Assembly: GCA_022578605.1 (NCBI GenBank)
Contig: MU394051.1
Location: 1,413,664-1,477,663, forward strand
Origin: Camillea tinctor
Lineage: Eukaryota > Ascomycota > Sordariomycetes > Xylariales > Xylariaceae
DNA length: 64,000 bases
Direction: 5' to 3'
Shown here: piece after piece, positions 23,601-33,526 of the stretch
How positions within the stretch are numbered: the stretch's first letter is position 1
Layout: each line of letters begins with the position of its first letter
The notes under the pieces: model-generated
What the model saw: only the letters and a program-made list of their open reading frames with translations
The model's database searches: none
What the model was told of the DNA's origin: nothing
Translations under genes and position numbers: made by a program

Positions 23601-25364
23601 TTAAATGGTGTATCTGAAAGACGGATGGCGGTGCCCGAGCCGTTGCTCGCTCTGATCTAGCCTAGCATCGCGGTCCCCCGCGTCCCGCTTCTTATTCTCC
23701 CACCTGCAGTATAGCATCTGTATGCACACGACGATGATACACAGAATTAGAGCGCCTAGATTGATCGAGTGGCCAAGGATGTAGTCGGGGGCATCTTCAG
23801 CCAAGTAGATAAACGTCGAGATGAAAGCCGAGCAGTTAGCGAACGCAATGAGGAAGCCGATGCCGGTAGCCCGGACGTAGTGCGGAGCGAGGTTGTTAGA
23901 CAACCAACCCTGTAGTACAAAGTTCGATGGATTAGAGATCTTGAAGTTCCATTGATTACCACGCCAAGGTCTTGGGGAGGTCGCCTTACCATAACCATGG
24001 GCGAGTTAGGGAACACGCCAATCGCCGCCAAGAATGTTCCTGCGTATCGAACCGAATTGTCCTTCGTGGCCAAGAGCATAATGTAACCTGCCACAGCAAT
24101 GAGGCAACACGAAACCATGATAGGACCACGTGCCTTGACGCGGTCAGACAGGTACGACGTTCCCAGCACGGTACAGAAGGCTGCCATGTTGGGTGGGACG
24201 GTGAACAGTTGTGCTGTCGTGGAGCGATAGCCCATGCCACTAATAATAGTTGGCAGGAAGAGCGAGAAGCTCTAGAGCCACTGGGTTAGTAAACATGACT
24301 TGGGTTTGGTGATTGTATAATGCTTGACATACGTATAGGGGTATCAACAGGAAGAACCAGGCGAGGCAACTGAGCCAAGTTTGCGGCGCCGTCAAGGCCA
24401 TCCTAACCCAATGCCAGTCGAATCTCTCCTCGTTCACATCACCCGTCAGACTTGCGCCGTGGCTGTCAAGTCTCATTCGCTGCAGAGCTAGCTTGCGCTC
24501 TTCGTCGGTTAGGAACTTGGCATCGGCAGGCGTGTGCGGCATCGTAAAGAAGCAAACGACACCGAACAGGGCCGTCACGATGCCCTCAACTAATGGTTCC
24601 CATTAGCTAAGGTATGCAATAAAAGAAGATGAACTGGGGACTCACTGAAGAAGATCCAGGGCCATCGGTTATATCCACCGTGTCTGATCTGGGCTAGACC
24701 AGTAGCCAGCAGACCACCGAACGCACCCGAGAGGGGCGCGGCGCAATAGAAATATCCAATGCGCCGCATCATCTGGTGACGCCGGTAGAACATGGCGAGA
24801 TAGACAATGATGCCGCCGAGAAGGCCACCTTCGAATAGCCCCAGAAGCAGGCGGCACACGATGAGTCCGGCCAGCGACTTGGTGAATCCGAGGAACGTGC
24901 TAACGAGGCCCCATGCCGTGATGAGGGCGGGTAGGTAAACCCCAGCTTTGACATGCTTCACGATCCAATTGCTGGGCACGTCTACGAGGACGTAGGGGAT
25001 GTAGAAGACCAGCAGGGCCAGGTTGTAGGCAGTCCCTGTGGCGATGCCCAGGTCGTCGGTCAGGCCGACGATCCTCGCATTGCCGATGTTACTGCGGTCT
25101 ATGAAAGCAAAGAGCCTGTATACATGAAGCGCGGTGAGCTTTTCTTTCTTTCTTCAAGTAAGTACTGTTACTGATAGGGTGGTATGCTTACCAGATGCCG
25201 AAGATCCAAGGAACGATGTGGCGGTCGAACTTGTGGTCTAGCTTCCTGGATAGCTCCTCGTCTAGCTCCAGGTCTACGTCTGTGCCGCTCGAGTGCTCAA
25301 GCTGGCCGCTTTCAGGTTTGGCGACGTCCCCCGATTCGTTGGGGACATCTTTCTCGTGGCCCAT
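23601..25364 (-). CDS. MFS permease, anion:cation symporter (Dal5/Tna1-like) family
   Basis: Five exons on the minus strand: 25364-25192, 25115-24646, 24589-24333, 24271-23990 and 23909-23601, giving 496 aa. The introns are 76, 56, 61 and 80 bp, all GT-AG, and every junction keeps frame. The start is the first ATG; the frame upstream opens only with TTG. A hydrophilic N-terminus of about 45 residues precedes the helices. The first helix ends with an Asp-Arg-x-Asn-Ile-Gly motif, and the region after helix 4 has Gly-x-Phe-Glu-Gly-Gly, both typical of the allantoate/nicotinate/pantothenate permease family. About 12 hydrophobic segments are visible. Likely plasma-membrane proton-coupled uptake of an organic anion. 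The substrate cannot be told. It lies 937 bp from the CoA-transferase gene on the same strand, which suggests an organic-acid substrate. Confidence 0.9.
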
Positions 25365-26301
25365 CGTGTCGCGACTGGGACGAAGTACACAGGCCGACGA
25401 ACGAATGTGAATAGAGAGTACTACTGTAATGAACAAGTAAATAGGAAATATAGGAAATACAAGATGAAATTTGCAAAGCTAAGGTATAAACTGAAGCTAT
25501 ATGCCCGTCTGTCTGTCTCTGCGTTCTTGTCTCCCTTGGGTCGGGTCGTTCGCTTGTAAGTGATGTTTGTTGTTGGGGCAACTAAACTAACTAGGGAGGG
25601 GAGTACAGAATGTGTGTTTAACTATACTATTGGCCTTGAGTATATCTTGTAGTTTACCCAAAGTACGGATATGTTATGCTATGCTTGTAAGTGAACGACG
25701 ATGCACAGAACAAGTCGGGTTTACTTTGAAGAGGGTATAATGTGGGGGAAGGGGGGAATGGAGGAGTTGGAAAGTCTTCAAATCCGTTCTGTCCACTACG
25801 GGATAACCTGGTAGAAACCCCCCAAAACAAACATACTATCTAACTAACAACCCTTGAATCCCCCCATGGGGTTTTGGAGTAAGTTGTTGCGGGGAAATAA
25901 AAGTCTTGGGAGAGCCTCGAAGGATTCGTGCTTGCTGATCAGTTCATCTTATTACTGTAAGACATGGGAAGATATCCCTGTCCACAAAGATGGGCTCTCC
26001 TAGCGAATCAGCGAGTGCGGAGCTAAGCACCTACATGTCTAACTTACATATGTTTGTAGATAGTACGGGATACTCAAGTACTTTGTCTTACAAAAAGAAG
26101 CGGTGTCCTGTATTGCATGTCTTAGCTCTGTCTCTACTAAGCTGTAAGCTCTGCATGCGTTTAGATATTAATGCATCTCTCAAACTCATCCTATATGACC
26201 CTTATATTAGACCGAATTTAAAGGAGATATATCTAGTCGCCCCTCCTACACTGCCTCTTACATATATGCTTTCATGTCTCTTGGCAAAGGTCGAGCACCC
26301 G
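25365..26301. other. Intergenic region
   Basis: Contains the promoter of the MFS gene (right of 25364) and the 3' UTR of the CoA-transferase gene. I see no further gene or clear motif. Confidence 0.55.
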
Positions 26302-27627
26302 TCATCCCACTTCGATGACCCCCATGCCCAGCTCTGCAAGAATCGACTCATTATGCTGCCCAACACTCGGAACCTCGTCCATCCTAACATCAGACACCGC
26401 GCTGACACCTGGGGGGAGTAACGCCGGCACAGGTCCACGCCCGGTCTCGACTTCAGTCCACCTCCCGCGCGCGCGCAGCTGTTCGTGATTCCAGACACCA
26501 CCCATATCATTCACCTTCGCATTAGCGATTTGCGCTTTATCTAATCTACGTATGACCTCTTCAACCCACAGCTCCGCAAAGGCGTTGCAGATAATATCCC
26601 TGAGTTGCGCGCGGTTCTCCGAGCGCAACGAGTTATTCGCGAACCGAGCATCCGTGGCCAGATACGGCTTTTCGAGCACTTCGTTGCATAAGCGCACCCA
26701 TTCCCGCTCGTTCTGGATACCTAGCATAACCGAACCGCCTCCACCGGTATCGAACGGCCCGTACGGATAAATCGACGCGTGGGAAGCACCTGATGGTTTC
26801 GGCGCTTGTTGCCCTTCGTAGGCATAGTAGAGCGGGAACCCCATCCATTCCGTCATGGCCTCTAGCATGGAGATGTCTAACCGGGATCCCCTTCCGGTCT
26901 TGTTACGCTTTATGAGTGCCGCTAGGATGCCCGAGTAAGCATACATTGCCGATGCGATATCCGCAATCGAGATGGCGACTTTGGCCGGTTCCGTCTCTGA
27001 GCCTGTCACCGACAACAGACCCGCCTCGCTCTGTACTAGGAGATCATATGCTTTCTTATCTCGGTACGGACCGGTGTCCCCATACCCCGAAATATCACAT
27101 ACGATCAACGACGGGTGCTTGTCTTTCAAGTCATCGTACGAGAGCCCAAGGCGGGCTGTCGCACCCGGTGCGAGATTCTGCACTAGGACATCGGCCTTGG
27201 CGAGCAGCTTCTTTAGAATCTTTAGTTCCCTAGGTCGCTTCAGATCGAGAGCTAGACTCTCCTTAGACCGGTTCGTCCATACGAAATGCGATGCTAGTCC
27301 GTTGACCCTCGTGTCGTAGGCACGTGCAAAGTCACCAACTCCCGGCCGCTCGACTTTGATAACCCTCGCACCTAAGTCGGCAAGCTGACGGGTGCAGAAT
27401 GGGGCGGCAATAGCTTGTTCCAGACTAACAACTGTAATACCATCCAGTGGGAGGGATCGTCCTTTGTTGTTTGCAGATGACGAACTAACGCTTCTCTTCA
27501 TGATGCCATGATTGCCCCTATTCATCAGAGGTGGCTGAGACGGTAGGTTGACTTGTGATTTAGACCACTTTGAACATGATGATATTAACCGCCACCCCTC
27601 CTTTAAACTGCGGAGTCGAACGGCCAT
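26302..27627 (-). CDS. Class III CoA-transferase (CaiB/BaiF family), probably mitochondrial
   Basis: An intronless gene of 441 aa; the first ATG is at 27627 and the open frame above it begins with TTG. Residues about 1-60 are rich in Arg, Lys and Ser with almost no acidic residues, fitting a mitochondrial targeting leader. The catalytic core begins near residue 58 with Leu-Pro-Leu-Asp-Gly and contains Gly-Ala-Arg-Val-Ile-Lys-Val-Glu, Asn-Arg-Ser-Lys and Ser-Gly-Tyr-Gly motifs. Asp195 in the Ala-Tyr-Asp-Leu-Leu-Val-Gln motif corresponds to the catalytic Asp (Asp169 of formyl-CoA transferase) that forms an acyl-anhydride and then a CoA thioester. The family moves CoA between carboxylic acids; the acids used here are unknown. 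Human SUGCT and fungal itaconate CoA-transferases are relatives of the same class. Divergent from an acyl-CoA dehydrogenase gene and next to an organic-anion permease. Confidence 0.9.
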   Translation of the reverse strand: MAVRLRSLKEGWRLISSCSKWSKSQVNLPSQPPLMNRGNHGIMKRSVSSSSANNKGRSLPLDGITVVSLEQAIAAPFCTRQLADLGARVIKVERPGVGDFARAYDTRVNGLASHFVWTNRSKESLALDLKRPRELKILKKLLAKADVLVQNLAPGATARLGLSYDDLKDKHPSLIVCDISGYGDTGPYRDKKAYDLLVQSEAGLLSVTGSETEPAKVAISIADIASAMYAYSGILAALIKRNKTGRGSRLDISMLEAMTEWMGFPLYYAYEGQQAPKPSGASHASIYPYGPFDTGGGGSVMLGIQNEREWVRLCNEVLEKPYLATDARFANNSLRSENRAQLRDIICNAFAELWVEEVIRRLDKAQIANAKVNDMGGVWNHEQLRARGRWTEVETGRGPVPALLPPGVSAVSDVRMDEVPSVGQHNESILAELGMGVIEVG

Positions 27628-28223
27628 TTCTTGCAGACGTTGAATATCATTTAACAATTATTCAATACGTCTCGGTTGATTTGAAGACCTAACTTTTTTT
27701 GACTAGTAACTTGACCGAGTTGTCACGCTTCTCCTAGAAGTCTAGTTAAGTGTATATCTGTGATTGGGAGGCTTTCTCAGTGGGGAATTGAACGGCCGAA
27801 ATCCATTTTAGGTGTTCCGTTCCGATCTGTCGACGTAAATGGTAGGTAACTGAGTATCGGTGCGGGTATGATTGCTTAATAAAGTCCCAAGTTAGTCGTA
27901 GGAAGCAGGAATATTGTGATAACCGACCTCAGAGTTTTTACCCCAGCGGCCCAGCTAGGCAAAGCTCCCCGCAACAGGGGGAATTGTAACACCCCACAAT
28001 CCCCTAGTTTACATACAAGTAGTGGAGGTTGCCATCTTGGCGATGACGTGCCGCTATCTCCGCCCCATTTCCAACATCTACGGTCGGATATAAGGCGGCA
28101 GCTAAGACGGAAGCTAACATTCATAAAGGGTTCAGATCGTGAACTTTACAACGCCCAGCAGAAACACGAGAAATTCATACGCTTGTAATATAGAAAATAA
28201 ATAAACCAGTGTCTTGTTGCAGA
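27628..28223. promoter_or_regulatory. Shared divergent promoter, CoA-transferase / acyl-CoA dehydrogenase
   Basis: 596 bp between two divergent start codons. On the dehydrogenase side there is an ATATAAGG box at 28088-28095, about 130 bases before the ATG. A GTGGGG word near 27780 fits the CreA consensus SYGGRG, and several CGG/CCG half-sites of the type bound by Zn2Cys6 regulators lie around 27792 and 28080-28098. These are short words and could be chance. A TTGCAG sits directly before the dehydrogenase ATG and could be a 3' splice site of a leader intron. Confidence 0.45.
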
Positions 28224-29576
28224 ATGTCGAGATTACTCACGCGACAGATTAAACCCCTTTTTAATAATAGGAAAGTGAAGACAAGTGCGGTGCAGATGCT
28301 GGCCACCACCCATCGCCATGGATTCTCCACGACATCACGCAGGAGAATCATGGACACGACGGGTTTCACGGAAAACCAGATGACGGTTCGAGAAGCTGTC
28401 AGTGCCGTGTGTGCAAAATTCCCCAACACATACTGGCAAGAACATGATCAGAATGAGACAGACCCAACCGAGTTCCACGCGGCCCTTGCGAAGGACGGCT
28501 GGCTAGGCATTGCGCTCCCAGAAGAGCTAGGCGGATCCGGGCTAGGCATTTCGGAAGCGGTCATGATGATGCAGACCATCACCGAGTCGGGAGCGGGCAT
28601 GGCGGGCGCACAGGCCATCCACGCCAACGTCTACGCAACGCAGCCCCTGGCCAAGTTCGGCACGGCAGCACAGCTGCGCGAAACGATCCCGAACATCATC
28701 TCGGGCAGGTGGCGGACGTGCTTCGGCGTCACGGAGCCCAACACGGGGCTCGACACGTTGCGGCTGCGCACGGTAGCGCGCAAGTCGGCCGACGGCTCGC
28801 ACTACCGCATCACGGGGCAGAAGATCTGGATCACGTGCGCGCAGGTAGCGCGGAAGATGATGCTGCTGGCGCGCACGACGCCGCTGCCAGAGGTCGCGCA
28901 ACAGAAGCCCAGCAGCGAGGGGCTCTCGCTGTTCTGCATCGACCTCGACCGGTCGCGGCCGGGGCTCGAGATGCGCAAGATCCGCAAGATGGGCGGGCGC
29001 GCGGTCGACGCGAACGAGGTCTTCTTCGACGGGTACGAGGTGCCGGCGGAAGGGGCGCTGGTCGGCGGCGAGGGCCAGGGGTTCCGCGTCGTGCTGCACG
29101 GGATGAACGCCGAGCGCTGCCTGCTGGCGGGCGAGGCGCTGGGGCTCGGGTACGCGGCGCTGGGACGCGCCGCGGCGTACGCGCGCGACCGGGTCGTCTT
29201 CGGACGCCCGATCGGCGCGAATCAGGGGATTGCGCACCCGCTCGCCGACGCGTACATGAAGCTCGAGGCGGCGAAGCTAGCCACGTACCATGCGGCGCGG
29301 ATGTACGACGAGCACAGCAAAGCGGGCGATAAGTCGTCGGTTCGGCAGGACGCCGTGGGTGTAGCGGCTAACAGCGCCAAGTACCTCGCGGCGGAGGCGG
29401 CGTTCACGGCGTGCGAACGGGCGGTTATGACACACGGCGGCATGGGTTATGCGGTGGAATACGACGTGGAGCGCTGGCTGAGGGAGTGCCTCGTGCCCCG
29501 GATCGCACCCGTCAGCCGCGAGATGATCATGAATTATATTGGCGAGAAGGTGCTGGGGTTGCCGCGGAGTTATTAG
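28224..29576 (+). CDS. Acyl-CoA dehydrogenase family flavoprotein, probably mitochondrial
   Basis: An intronless gene of 450 aa. The first ATG is 28224; the frame above opens only with GTG. The first 45 residues are basic and contain His-Gly-Phe-Ser-Thr-Thr-Ser-Arg-Arg, a typical fungal matrix-processing site. The core has the N-terminal helical domain, the FAD/substrate loop Phe-Gly-Val-Thr-Glu-Pro-Asn-Thr-Gly (about 171-179), the beta domain, and the C-terminal helices with the FAD-binding Arg-x-x-Phe-Gly-Arg-Pro-Ile motif. The C-terminal position that holds catalytic Glu376 in MCAD reads Ile-Ala-Pro-Val-Ser here. Glu297, in Asn-Ala-Glu-Arg, is placed like the catalytic Glu of isovaleryl-CoA dehydrogenase. 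It should oxidise an acyl-CoA made by its divergent CoA-transferase partner. From about 28600 to 29470 nearly all third codon positions are G or C, unlike neighbouring genes. Confidence 0.9.
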   Translation: MSRLLTRQIKPLFNNRKVKTSAVQMLATTHRHGFSTTSRRRIMDTTGFTENQMTVREAVSAVCAKFPNTYWQEHDQNETDPTEFHAALAKDGWLGIALPEELGGSGLGISEAVMMMQTITESGAGMAGAQAIHANVYATQPLAKFGTAAQLRETIPNIISGRWRTCFGVTEPNTGLDTLRLRTVARKSADGSHYRITGQKIWITCAQVARKMMLLARTTPLPEVAQQKPSSEGLSLFCIDLDRSRPGLEMRKIRKMGGRAVDANEVFFDGYEVPAEGALVGGEGQGFRVVLHGMNAERCLLAGEALGLGYAALGRAAAYARDRVVFGRPIGANQGIAHPLADAYMKLEAAKLATYHAARMYDEHSKAGDKSSVRQDAVGVAANSAKYLAAEAAFTACERAVMTHGGMGYAVEYDVERWLRECLVPRIAPVSREMIMNYIGEKVLGLPRSY

Positions 29577-30169
29577 ATCTAGGAGGTCAGCTATGAATAT
29601 CTTGTATACTTATTACCTCTTATATCAATGTGTATACTAAGTTAGTTGTTGGTATAATATCCTAAGTTAGTGGATATACAACTAGAATCTACCTAGGGGT
29701 AGTGTAAGGGAGCTTGGGCCATGTGCTTTCTGCAAGAAGCACATGTGGGTTAACCTGGGTGGGTTGGATTACCTACTTACCTAACGTAGTAGCGCTAATT
29801 ATAAGTAGATTGTTAAAAAAAAAGCGGACACTATCCCCAATAAAAGATACATGAACAGGGTACTGTGGCATCATTTAGTGCCATGGCCAGAAATACTTTA
29901 GCCTAACCTAGCTACATATACTACATACATCTACGGAGTACACCATACACCTTACACCTACATATACATACCCGTACATAGTATTAGTGGACATTCATGC
30001 AAGTTCCTGAACTATAGCCGCAGATGCAACAAGCAACTAAGTACTAGTCATTGTCATTTATTTATTTTATTTTTTTCTTCCTTTCTTTTTTTCTTTCTTT
30101 TTCTCTGTTCCTTCTAATGGCACGTCTGGTTATCCTCTTCTTCCAACGCCCTCCTCCGTGCTCTTCACG
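29577..30169. other. Intergenic region, promoter of the SUN-domain gene
   Basis: Holds the 3' UTR of the dehydrogenase gene and, from about 30060, a T/C-rich tract leading into the ATG of the Slp1-like gene. The word TACCTA and its complement recur. No other feature is seen. Confidence 0.55.
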
Positions 30170-33100
30170 ATGCGGCTCTTCTTACTCAACACACCAAGAA
30201 GACGACGACAACAACAACAACGGCTACTAGCCACGACTTCATTCTTCCTCTTGCTGTTAGGGACCGCGCTAGCCCGAGATGATTCAACCACCTCGGCTCC
30301 CTACAGTGTGTCGGCTGGTCCGTCCTCTCCAGAACCAACTTGCGAAGCCAGAACCATAAACTATATCACCCACACACTACCCCAACAGTGTCTTACTGCG
30401 AGCCCTTCTGCCTCCATCCTCGATTCCCCGAACCTCACAACTACAGCGGCTTCCTCTTCCACCCCCACCCAAACCCCAGCCGAACCCGAAACCCAGACAA
30501 ATACCGATGATCACGCCGCGACGGGGCATCAACCCGAGCTTGACGCTGACGGGAACGACCTCAGCACTGGCGCCTTCATGTCCTTCGAGGAATGGAAGGC
30601 CATGATGCTCGAGAAGTCCGGTCAGGAGGAGTTGGAAGCGAGGCCGCGGAAGACCAGAGATGGCCAGGCCTATCCCGGGGACGACTTCGACAGCCTGGGC
30701 GAGGAAGGCGAGATATCCCTTGACTTTGATGCCTACTCGGACAAGATCTCTGAGATCACCTCCTCGACGAAGCCATCGCAGCAGGAGAAGGATAAGGAGA
30801 CTCAGGTCGAGAAGGTCCCGTACGACGAAGGGCTGGCCCAGGGTTACCGCGGTAAGGATGCTGGCAAGACCTGCAAGGAGAGGTTCTCCTACTCGTCCTT
30901 CGACGCCGGCGCAACCGTGCTGAAGGCGAGTCCCGGCGCGAAAAATACCAAGGCCATCCTGGTCGAGAATAAGGACTCGTACATGTTGCTGGAATGCGCC
31001 ATGAAAAACAAGTTCTTCATCGTTGAGCTGAGCGACGACATCTTAGTCGATACCGTGGTGCTGGCCAACTTTGAGTTCTTCTCGAGCATGATTCGCCATT
31101 TTCGCGTCAGCGTCGGCGATCGCTACCCTATGAAAGAGGAAAAGTGGAAGGTCTTGGGCACCTTTGAGGCCCGGAATTCGAGAGACATCCAACCCTTTCT
31201 CATCCAGAACCCCCAGATCTGGGCCAGGTATTTACGGATCGAGATCCTGAGCCACTTTGGCAATGAATACTACTGCCCCGTATCTTTGCTACGAGTCCAC
31301 GGCACGCGTATGCTTGACTCGTGGAAGGAGGCCGACCCAGCTGATCTCGAACCTGAAGAGGATGTCGCCAAGCCGGTAGTCGAGACCACAGAAGAAGTGC
31401 TAGATGTTGTCGATGAACCCGCAGAAGAGACTGAGGTCGTCGAACCAACTCAGGTCGAGCACCTCACAGTAGTGATGGAACAGGACAAATGGGTGCCGTA
31501 TTGGGATGGATCCTACTTCAAGCACCACTACGCATCGGAGCCTCTATGTGCGTTTACTGATGCTCCTGTTCCTACATCTCAAATCCAGGAAGAAGATCAG
31601 CACAATGCCTCTCCAGCAAAGCCCCAGCCCGCAGGCACAATTGAACAAGCACAACCAACTACATCTAGCACCACTTCGTCGGAATCTACGACAGTACAGT
31701 CCGCAGAACCGTCAACCGATTCTTCTCAAACTGGCTCCCCCACCCCTTCGTCTAGAGAAGCCCCGGTCAGTCCCACTGAGACTACCACCAGCATATCGTC
31801 AGATTCAACATCGTCTCCCACATCAACAAATGCTTCGTCGGCGTCTGCTCCTAGCACTTCTGGATCATCGGCATCTCCCAGAACCTCTGCCGTGGTTCAT
31901 AGTTCAAAAACCAAGACTGCTATCCCGACATCTATCAGACCACCGTCCGCAAAATCATCTATCAAGACCCCTTCGGGCTCCCAAACAACACCAAGAAACA
32001 AGACTAGCACGTCAACCACACCAGCGGCCGCTAGTCCCACCGTTCAGGATTCCTTCTTCAAGGCCCTCACGAAGCGGCTCCAGACCCTCGAGTCCAACAC
32101 AACCTTATCCCTACAATATATCGAATCGCAGTCTAAGTTCCTGCAAGAGGCCCTTGCCAGGCTTGAAAAGCGACAGGTCGCCAAAGTCGATCTATTCCTT
32201 GATACGCTCAATAAGACCGTCCTAGGCGAACTCCGCGAGGTCAGAACCCAGTATGACCAGATCTGGCAGTCTACCGTGATCGCATTAGAGACGCAACGCG
32301 AGAAGTCTGAACGCGAGATTGTAGCCCTAAGCTCTCGGCTGGGCGTCCTCGCCGACGAGGTCGTCTTCCAGAAACGTATGGCTATCATGCAGAGCGTGCT
32401 CCTCCTTGGCTGCCTCGTCCTGGTCATATTCTCCCGTGGCCTAGCCGGTGCCGGGGCGAGCATCGAGGCGTACTACCCTAACCAGTTCCTCGGCTCCTCC
32501 TCACGTCTCGCATCCCCTATCTTCCCATCCACCCCTAAAGGCCCCCCACCTCCTCTCAAGGACCTGCACCACACCCACCACGATCAGCATCGCCATCATC
32601 ATAACGGCAACATAGATCCCTCTCTGCTCACCGTCGAGGAGCCCAGTCCGCCTACTCACCTATCACGAAACTCTCGGAATCACCACAACGCATCCCTAAA
32701 CAGCTCCCCTCAACCTCCGGGGATGCACCTCAATCACCACATTCACAACTTGGCTCAAACCCCCGAGATGCCCCCTCACCTCCGCAGCAGCGGTAATAAC
32801 AGCAACCGACGAAAAAAGGGCCCTGAATCCCGAGGCACCGACGACTCGGAATCCTCCTCATCGGGCCAACCACCTCAACAACCGTACAGCAATAGCAACC
32901 ATAGACAACATCAACAACGACCCCTCCCCCCTTCCCCTCCAAACCGAGCCCTATCCGACCCCTACTTCCACCCATCCACCACCACACCCCCCTCCATCAT
33001 GAACCTGAACCTAGAAGAAGTAGGCTACGACTCGGAGCCCCCCGCCGCCGGCTCCAGCATCGCCACCCCCAGCGTCACCGGCACCGCCTTCGGCAGCGGC

Positions 33101-33526
33101 GCCGATTACTTCTCTGCCGCCGCCAGCATAGACGGAGATGCTGACGACGACGACGACGACGACGATAATGATAACCCGGACGACGGAGACGTCGATACCG
33201 ACGTCGGAGAGTCGCGGTATCACAATCGCCATCGAGATCGAAATCGGGATCAGAGGAGCGCGAGAGGCGGGGACGTAGTAGCGGGAGTGGGGATAAGCGG
33301 TGGCGGTGGTGGTAGTGGTGGTGGTGCAGGAGACTCGTCCATACGTAACAGTAACAACGATATGTATCCCGAGATGCTGGCGCGGCTATCAGAGCGCCAG
33401 CTGACGCCGACGTCCGACGCGGATGGCTCCGAATATGCATCGCGGTCTGCTGGTAGACCGGTAGTCCTGACGCGTGCTGGGTCGGCGCGGAAACCATTGC
33501 CTGCCTTACCAGAGGATCCTGACTAA
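30170..33526 (+). CDS. SLP1: Slp1/SUCO-type SUN-domain membrane protein
   Basis: A single exon of 1118 aa. The first ATG is 30170; the frame opens 12 bases earlier with GTG. The N-terminus is a basic stretch followed by a hydrophobic core ending in Thr-Ala-Leu-Ala, a likely signal peptide. A Ser/Thr-rich region follows, then a Phe-Glu-Glu-Trp-Lys motif (about 140-145) typical of this family. The SUN-like domain runs from about residue 230 to 380, with Phe-Asp-Ala-Gly, Ser-Tyr-Met-Leu and Tyr-Tyr-Cys-Pro-Val elements. A Ser/Thr-rich linker leads to a coiled coil (about 630-735) and one transmembrane helix (about 738-760). The last 360 residues are low complexity, rich in His, Pro, Ser and Asp. 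In yeast, Slp1 works with Emp65 in the ER to protect newly made soluble proteins. The long tail after the membrane is typical of filamentous fungi but of unknown use. Confidence 0.88.
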   Translation: MRLFLLNTPRRRRQQQQRLLATTSFFLLLLGTALARDDSTTSAPYSVSAGPSSPEPTCEARTINYITHTLPQQCLTASPSASILDSPNLTTTAASSSTPTQTPAEPETQTNTDDHAATGHQPELDADGNDLSTGAFMSFEEWKAMMLEKSGQEELEARPRKTRDGQAYPGDDFDSLGEEGEISLDFDAYSDKISEITSSTKPSQQEKDKETQVEKVPYDEGLAQGYRGKDAGKTCKERFSYSSFDAGATVLKASPGAKNTKAILVENKDSYMLLECAMKNKFFIVELSDDILVDTVVLANFEFFSSMIRHFRVSVGDRYPMKEEKWKVLGTFEARNSRDIQPFLIQNPQIWARYLRIEILSHFGNEYYCPVSLLRVHGTRMLDSWKEADPADLEPEEDVAKPVVETTEEVLDVVDEPAEETEVVEPTQVEHLTVVMEQDKWVPYWDGSYFKHHYASEPLCAFTDAPVPTSQIQEEDQHNASPAKPQPAGTIEQAQPTTSSTTSSESTTVQSAEPSTDSSQTGSPTPSSREAPVSPTETTTSISSDSTSSPTSTNASSASAPSTSGSSASPRTSAVVHSSKTKTAIPTSIRPPSAKSSIKTPSGSQTTPRNKTSTSTTPAAASPTVQDSFFKALTKRLQTLESNTTLSLQYIESQSKFLQEALARLEKRQVAKVDLFLDTLNKTVLGELREVRTQYDQIWQSTVIALETQREKSEREIVALSSRLGVLADEVVFQKRMAIMQSVLLLGCLVLVIFSRGLAGAGASIEAYYPNQFLGSSSRLASPIFPSTPKGPPPPLKDLHHTHHDQHRHHHNGNIDPSLLTVEEPSPPTHLSRNSRNHHNASLNSSPQPPGMHLNHHIHNLAQTPEMPPHLRSSGNNSNRRKKGPESRGTDDSESSSSGQPPQQPYSNSNHRQHQQRPLPPSPPNRALSDPYFHPSTTTPPSIMNLNLEEVGYDSEPPAAGSSIATPSVTGTAFGSGADYFSAAASIDGDADDDDDDDDNDNPDDGDVDTDVGESRYHNRHRDRNRDQRSARGGDVVAGVGISGGGGGSGGGAGDSSIRNSNNDMYPEMLARLSERQLTPTSDADGSEYASRSAGRPVVLTRAGSARKPLPALPEDPD

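Noticed and set aside
28542..29237. 231-codon open frame antisense to the acyl-CoA dehydrogenase, and a 207-codon frame in another plus-strand register
   Set aside because: Both are Arg/Ala/Gly-rich low-complexity translations caused by the very high GC of the real gene; no domain.
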